From Verrucomicrobiota bacterium (lineage in GTDB: Bacteria; Verrucomicrobiota; Verrucomicrobiia; Verrucomicrobiales; Verrucomicrobiaceae): a stretch of DNA of 8,275 nucleotides. The translations under genes and the position numbers were made by a program. The notes beneath the pieces were generated by a model. It did not search any database and was not told the DNA's origin. It was given only the letters and a program-made list of their open reading frames with translations. The stretch spans positions 1 to 8,275 of the forward strand of contig JAIOQF010000385.1 of the NCBI GenBank assembly GCA_021413535.1, in the 5' to 3' direction. Numbering within the stretch: position 1 is the stretch's first letter; every line of letters begins with the position of its first letter. This document shows positions 5,632 through 8,275 of the stretch, piece after piece.

Positions 5632-6519
5632 ATGCCGGAACCCACGAAAAACACGCTGCGACTCGGACTGCCCAAGGGCAGCCTGCAGGAGCCGACGCTT
5701 GATCTCTTCAAGCGCGCGGGCTTCAACGTGATCGTGAACTCCCGCTCCTACCGGCCGAGCGTGGATGACAAGGAATTGGAAATCCGCCTGCTCCGGGCGC
5801 AGGAGATCGCGCGCTATGTGGACCACGGTTTCCTTGATTGCGGCATCACGGGCCGGGACTGGGTCGCAGAGAATGAGGCCATCGTCGAAGTCATCTGCGA
5901 CTTGCGTTACAGCAAGGCGACTTCATTGCCCACCCGCTGGGTCCTGGTGGTGCCGGAAGATTCGCCGATCAAATCCGTCAAAGATTTGCAGGGCAAACGC
6001 ATCGCCACCGAGGCCATCGGCTTGACAAAAAAATATCTCGCCAAGCACGGCGTCACTGCGGAGGTCGAATTTTCCTGGGGTGCAACCGAAGTGAAAGTGC
6101 CTGAGCTGGTGGATGCCATCGTGGACATCACCGAGACTGGCTCGTCCTTGCGCGCGAATAAATTGCGCATCGTGGACACGCTGATGGAAAGTTACCCGCA
6201 GTTCGTCAGCAGCAAGGCTGCTTCCACGGATCCGTGGAAGGGCGAAAAGATGCAGCGACTGGCCCTGCTCCTGAATGGCGCGCTCGAAGCCCGCTACAAA
6301 GTGGGTTTGAAGATGAATCTTCCAGAGCACAAACTGGAGAGCCTGCTCCACGAACTGCCTTCGCTGCGACGCCCGACTATCTCGCAACTGGCCGGCGGCG
6401 GCTGGCTTTCGGTGGAAACGATCATTGACGAATCGGTGGTGCGTGAGATTATCCCGCAGCTCAAGGCGCTCGGCGCTGAGGGCATCATCGAATATCCACT
6501 GAACAAAGTCGTGCATTAA
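5632..6519 (+). CDS. hisG: ATP phosphoribosyltransferase, long form (HisG)
   Basis: HisG joins ATP and PRPP to make phosphoribosyl-ATP, the first and committed step of histidine synthesis in the cytosol. The 295-residue length marks the long form, which has its own regulatory domain and does not need HisZ. Visible features are LRLGLPKGSL (9-18), GFLDCGITGRDWV (66-78), KRIATEAIGLTKKYL (122-136), the PRPP-binding loop within DAIVDITETGSSLRAN (161-176), and a C-terminal ACT-like HisG_C domain from about 218 to the end (GGGWLSVETIIDE at 255-267). By family knowledge this domain binds histidine for feedback inhibition. No Shine-Dalgarno precedes the ATG; the upstream stretch is C/T-rich. No other his gene is in the window. 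The tiny bS22-like gene follows 39 bp later. Confidence 0.95.
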   Translation: MPEPTKNTLRLGLPKGSLQEPTLDLFKRAGFNVIVNSRSYRPSVDDKELEIRLLRAQEIARYVDHGFLDCGITGRDWVAENEAIVEVICDLRYSKATSLPTRWVLVVPEDSPIKSVKDLQGKRIATEAIGLTKKYLAKHGVTAEVEFSWGATEVKVPELVDAIVDITETGSSLRANKLRIVDTLMESYPQFVSSKAASTDPWKGEKMQRLALLLNGALEARYKVGLKMNLPEHKLESLLHELPSLRRPTISQLAGGGWLSVETIIDESVVREIIPQLKALGAEGIIEYPLNKVVH

Positions 6520-6558
6520 GCACTTCATTTTTCTCTAACAAACCTGCAACACTAAAAC

Positions 6559-6663
6559 ATGGGATCGCTCAAGAAGCGTCGGAAGACGAAGATTAACAAG
6601 CACAAGCGCAAGAAGCGCAAAAAGGCTAACCGCCACAAGAAGCGCTTGCGTTACAAGTCTTAG
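6559..6663 (+). CDS. Small basic ribosomal protein, bS22/mS38-like (AURKAIP1/COX24 domain)
   Basis: This 34-codon gene is easily missed. It begins MGSLKKRRKTK, carries HKRKKRKK and NRHKKRLRY, and ends KS; about two thirds of its residues are Lys, Arg or His. The MGSLKKRRK start and the RHKKR motif match the AURKAIP1/COX24 family, which includes the bacterial small-subunit protein bS22 and mitochondrial mS38. That protein is a short helix on 16S rRNA near the decoding region. No Shine-Dalgarno is seen before the ATG. The gene lies 39 bp after hisG and may be co-transcribed with it, and it converges on folC. Confidence in coding is good, because random sequence would rarely give this composition together with the family start. 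The exact ribosomal position is inferred from relatives. Confidence 0.8.
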   Translation: MGSLKKRRKTKINKHKRKKRKKANRHKKRLRYKS

Positions 6664-6692
6664 CCACGGGCAAGACCTTCTCTTCCATCGTC

Positions 6693-6724
6693 CAGTGAGT
6701 CCCGTTCATCGCGGCGGCTCACTG
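6693..6724. terminator. Hairpin between convergent bS22-like gene and folC, possible bidirectional terminator
   Basis: CAGTGAG (6693-6699) pairs exactly with CTCACTG (6718-6724), and a G-T pair plus a C-G pair extend the stem to 9 bp with a 14-nt loop. It spans the folC stop codon and lies between two convergent genes, where a two-way terminator would be useful. No T-run follows on either strand, so it is not a standard rho-independent terminator. Confidence 0.35.
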
Positions 6725-7963
6725 TGCGCTGCCGTAAAAAAGGTCTCGCTCTCCGCGCATCCCAGCCAGCATCTCGCCCGCAAGGTAAAGAGATCCGGCC
6801 ACCAGCACGCGCTCATCGCCCGCCCGGGCCGCTCGCAGTGCACTCGTCACGTCTTGATGCGTGTGGCATTCCACGCCCGGGCCGAAGACTCCGCTGATCG
6901 TCGACCGCAATTCAGCCGGTGACGCCGCCCGTGGATTATCGAACGCCGTGAAATGCCAGCGCGCCGCGACCGGTTGCAGCGCGCGGAGCACGCCGCGCAA
7001 ATCCTTGCTGGTAACCGCGCCGAAAACAATCGAGGCTTTCTCGCCCGGAAAAGCCTGCTGCCAGGTGCGCACCAAGGTCTCCGCAGCATCGGGATTATGC
7101 GCGCCATCGAGAATCACGCGCTCGTTTTCCAATCGCTGGAACCGCGCGGGCCAGTCCACGTCCTTGAGCCCATGGCGCAAAATCACGTCGTTCGTTTTGA
7201 AGCCTGCGGCTTTAAATGCAGCAATAGCCAGCGCCGCATTCCAAAGCTGGTGCTGACCGGACAGTCCGATCTGATAGCCGCGGGGCGGCGTGGTGATGAT
7301 GGAGAGCGGCGCACCGCGTTCGCGCGCCGCAGCGGTGAGCACCTCCATCACCTCGGGATTTTGCCGAAGCGTGATCACCGGCACGCCGGGTTTGATGATG
7401 CCGGCTTTCTCCGTCGCAATCTCGCGCAACGTGTTGCCCAGCTGCTGCTGGTGATCGAGGCTGATGCTGGTGATAACACAGACTTCAGGCTGGACAATAT
7501 TGGTCGCATCCAAGCGCCCGCCGAGCCCGGTCTCCAGCACCACCCACTCGCAGTTGCGCTTGCGAAACCAGTCCATGCCTAGTGCGAAGGCGAGTTCAAA
7601 AAAAGTCGGATGCGATTCCCAGCCCCGGCAGATTTTTTTAAGTGCCTCCACCCCGCGCACGATTTCCGATCCAGTGATGCAGCGCCCGGTGTCCTTGATG
7701 CGTTCGGAGAAATGAATCAAGTGGGGCGAAGTGAACAATCCCGCGTTCTCTCCGGCCGCCTTCAGCAGGCTGTGAAGAAAGACGCAGACACTCCCCTTCC
7801 CGTTCGTGCCTGCGACGTGGATGAACTTCTGCCCGGCAGGCGGCAGAGCAAGCGCGTCCAGAAGTTTGCGCGTATTATCCAGCCCCAGCTTGATCCCAAA
7901 AAGCTGGGTTCCATAAAGCCAGTCGAGCGCGGCTTTTTCCTCGGGATGGATGGACTGGGGCAC
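6719..7963 (-). CDS. folC: Bifunctional folylpolyglutamate synthase/dihydrofolate synthase
   Basis: FolC is a cytosolic Mur-ligase-family enzyme that uses ATP to add glutamate to dihydropteroate and to reduced folates. The 414-residue protein has the family length and order: LDWLYGTQLFGIKLGLDNTR (13-32), the P-loop HVAGTNGKGS (49-58), FTSPHL (77-82), ETGLGGRLDATN (144-155), SLDHQQQLGNTL (168-179) with the metal-site His, EKAGIIKPGVP (185-195) with the Lys that is carbamylated in relatives, DGAHNPDAAE (286-295) and VFGAVTSKD (313-321). The start is GTG at 7963; an in-frame TAA lies only five codons upstream and no ATG is available before the conserved start. AAGG about 11-14 bp before it is a weak ribosome binding site. 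The rsmE stop is 33 bp upstream on the same strand, so the two are probably one operon. FolC alone may provide both activities; the second cannot be proven from sequence. Confidence 0.95.
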   Translation of the reverse strand: MPQSIHPEEKAALDWLYGTQLFGIKLGLDNTRKLLDALALPPAGQKFIHVAGTNGKGSVCVFLHSLLKAAGENAGLFTSPHLIHFSERIKDTGRCITGSEIVRGVEALKKICRGWESHPTFFELAFALGMDWFRKRNCEWVVLETGLGGRLDATNIVQPEVCVITSISLDHQQQLGNTLREIATEKAGIIKPGVPVITLRQNPEVMEVLTAAARERGAPLSIITTPPRGYQIGLSGQHQLWNAALAIAAFKAAGFKTNDVILRHGLKDVDWPARFQRLENERVILDGAHNPDAAETLVRTWQQAFPGEKASIVFGAVTSKDLRGVLRALQPVAARWHFTAFDNPRAASPAELRSTISGVFGPGVECHTHQDVTSALRAARAGDERVLVAGSLYLAGEMLAGMRGERDLFYGSAQ

Positions 7964-7996
7964 TGAGCCGTGACCTTAACGAAGCTCTGCGCCGCG

Positions 7997-8275
7997 TCAT
8001 GTATTGATTTTGTCGAATTCGCTCGGGGCAAGAACCGGCTGCAGACCGGTGTCCCCGCGCAATTCATGGCTCAACACGCTCAGGGCAAACAACGCCGCAG
8101 TTTCCACGCGCAAAACCAGCGACCCGAGTGTGGCGGGAATAAAACCGCAGGCACGAGCGGCGGCGTATTCGGCGGAGGTGAAATCTCCCTCGGGGCCGAT
8201 GGCGAGGAATAGCTGATGGCTAATGGCTGATGGCTGATAGCCTAAGAGAAGGGTCTTGAGAGATTTCGCGTCCGG
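7997..8275 (-). CDS. rsmE: 16S rRNA (uracil-1498-N3)-methyltransferase RsmE, C-terminal part
   Basis: The frame enters at the right edge and gives the last 92 residues of RsmE, the SPOUT-class enzyme that methylates U1498 of 16S rRNA with S-adenosylmethionine. The SPOUT knot motifs are clear: LFLAIGPEGDFTSAEY (22-37) and ATLGSLVLRVETAALFALSVL (46-66). The Gly-rich IGPEG loop and the LRxETA segment bind the methyl donor in relatives. Two oddities stand out. Residues 12-22 (GYQPSAISHQL) are encoded by the heptamer repeat at 8212-8241, inserted in frame in the normally variable linker before IGPEG. The last 20 or so residues (RGDTGLQPVLAPSEF onward) run past the usual end of the family and cover a palindrome. 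The N-terminal PUA-like domain lies outside the window. folC follows 33 bp downstream. Confidence 0.88.
   Translation of the reverse strand, partial: PDAKSLKTLLLGYQPSAISHQLFLAIGPEGDFTSAEYAAARACGFIPATLGSLVLRVETAALFALSVLSHELRGDTGLQPVLAPSEFDKINT
8034..8050. repeat. Palindrome in the rsmE 3' end
   Basis: ACCGG (8034-8038) and CCGGT (8046-8050) form a 5-bp stem around CTGCAGA. It lies in the C-terminal extension of rsmE, past the conserved methyltransferase core, and looks like a short repetitive palindrome taken into the reading frame. Confidence 0.4.
8212..8241 (+). repeat. Heptamer repeat, copy 2, inside rsmE
   Basis: Read on the plus strand it is GCTGATG, GCTAATG, GCTGATG, GCTGATA, then GC. 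Copy 1 (1437-1466) has the same order of units, including the AATG variant in second place, and the two match at 27 of 30 bases. Here it is wholly within a coding region on the opposite strand and keeps the frame open. Confidence 0.75.

Noticed and set aside
5923..6528. 201-aa minus-strand frame opposite hisG
   Set aside because: It mirrors hisG codons, is rich in His/Arg/Gln as such shadows are, and shows no family features.
6624..6665. GGCTAA/TTAGCC inverted repeat as a terminator of the bS22-like gene
   Set aside because: Only 6 bp with a 30-base loop inside coding sequence and no T-run; likely chance.
6953..7582. 209-aa plus-strand frame opposite folC
   Set aside because: FolC motifs on the minus strand are complete; this frame is the antisense shadow.
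1..8275. CRISPR array, tRNA, rRNA, transposase, phage or toxin-antitoxin genes
   Set aside because: No regularly spaced direct repeats, cloverleaf-like segments, rRNA stretches or recognisable mobile or defence proteins were found; the coupled small genes at 4687-5568 do not match a toxin-antitoxin family I can name.

Overview
The window looks like a chromosomal segment of a moderately GC-rich Verrucomicrobiota bacterium, possibly near Pedosphaera/Limisphaerales. This is inferred from the style of the proteins (a hydroxypyruvate isomerase-like TIM barrel, a secreted SUMF1-domain protein, a long-form HisG), from the weak or absent Shine-Dalgarno sequences, and from the intergenic heptamer and palindromic repeats. 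No marker gene fixes the taxon.

Layout, left to right. A possible gene tail (1-62) is followed by a composite hairpin. An AT-richer gene-free stretch then runs to about 600 and contains a 249-bp MITE-like element (272-520) with 20-bp terminal inverted repeats and internal palindromes. Next come a sugar isomerase-like TIM-barrel gene (604-1425) and a secreted SUMF1/FGE-like protein whose 5' end is built partly from heptamer repeats. Transketolase (tkt, minus strand, 2569-4548) converges on it with 10 bp between the stop codons. A divergent intergenic region with a good promoter starts a plus-strand cluster of three small uncharacterised genes (78, about 130 and 85 aa). This is followed by hisG (long form) and a 34-codon gene for a very basic bS22/mS38-like (AURKAIP1/COX24) ribosomal protein. 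On the minus strand at the right end, rsmE (partial) and folC form an apparent operon that converges on the bS22-like gene.

Most of this is housekeeping: the pentose phosphate pathway (tkt), the first step of histidine synthesis (hisG), folate polyglutamylation (folC), and ribosome maturation or structure (rsmE, bS22-like). I see no phage, CRISPR array, transposase or defence locus. The unusual content lies in the repeats, the start signals and the small genes. A four-unit heptamer repeat occurs twice with the same internal unit order (27/30 identical): once at the start of the SUMF1 gene and once in frame inside rsmE. Two promoters are placed so that transcription should begin at or next to the ATG (leaderless mRNA). 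The small-gene trio upstream of hisG has no function I can assign.
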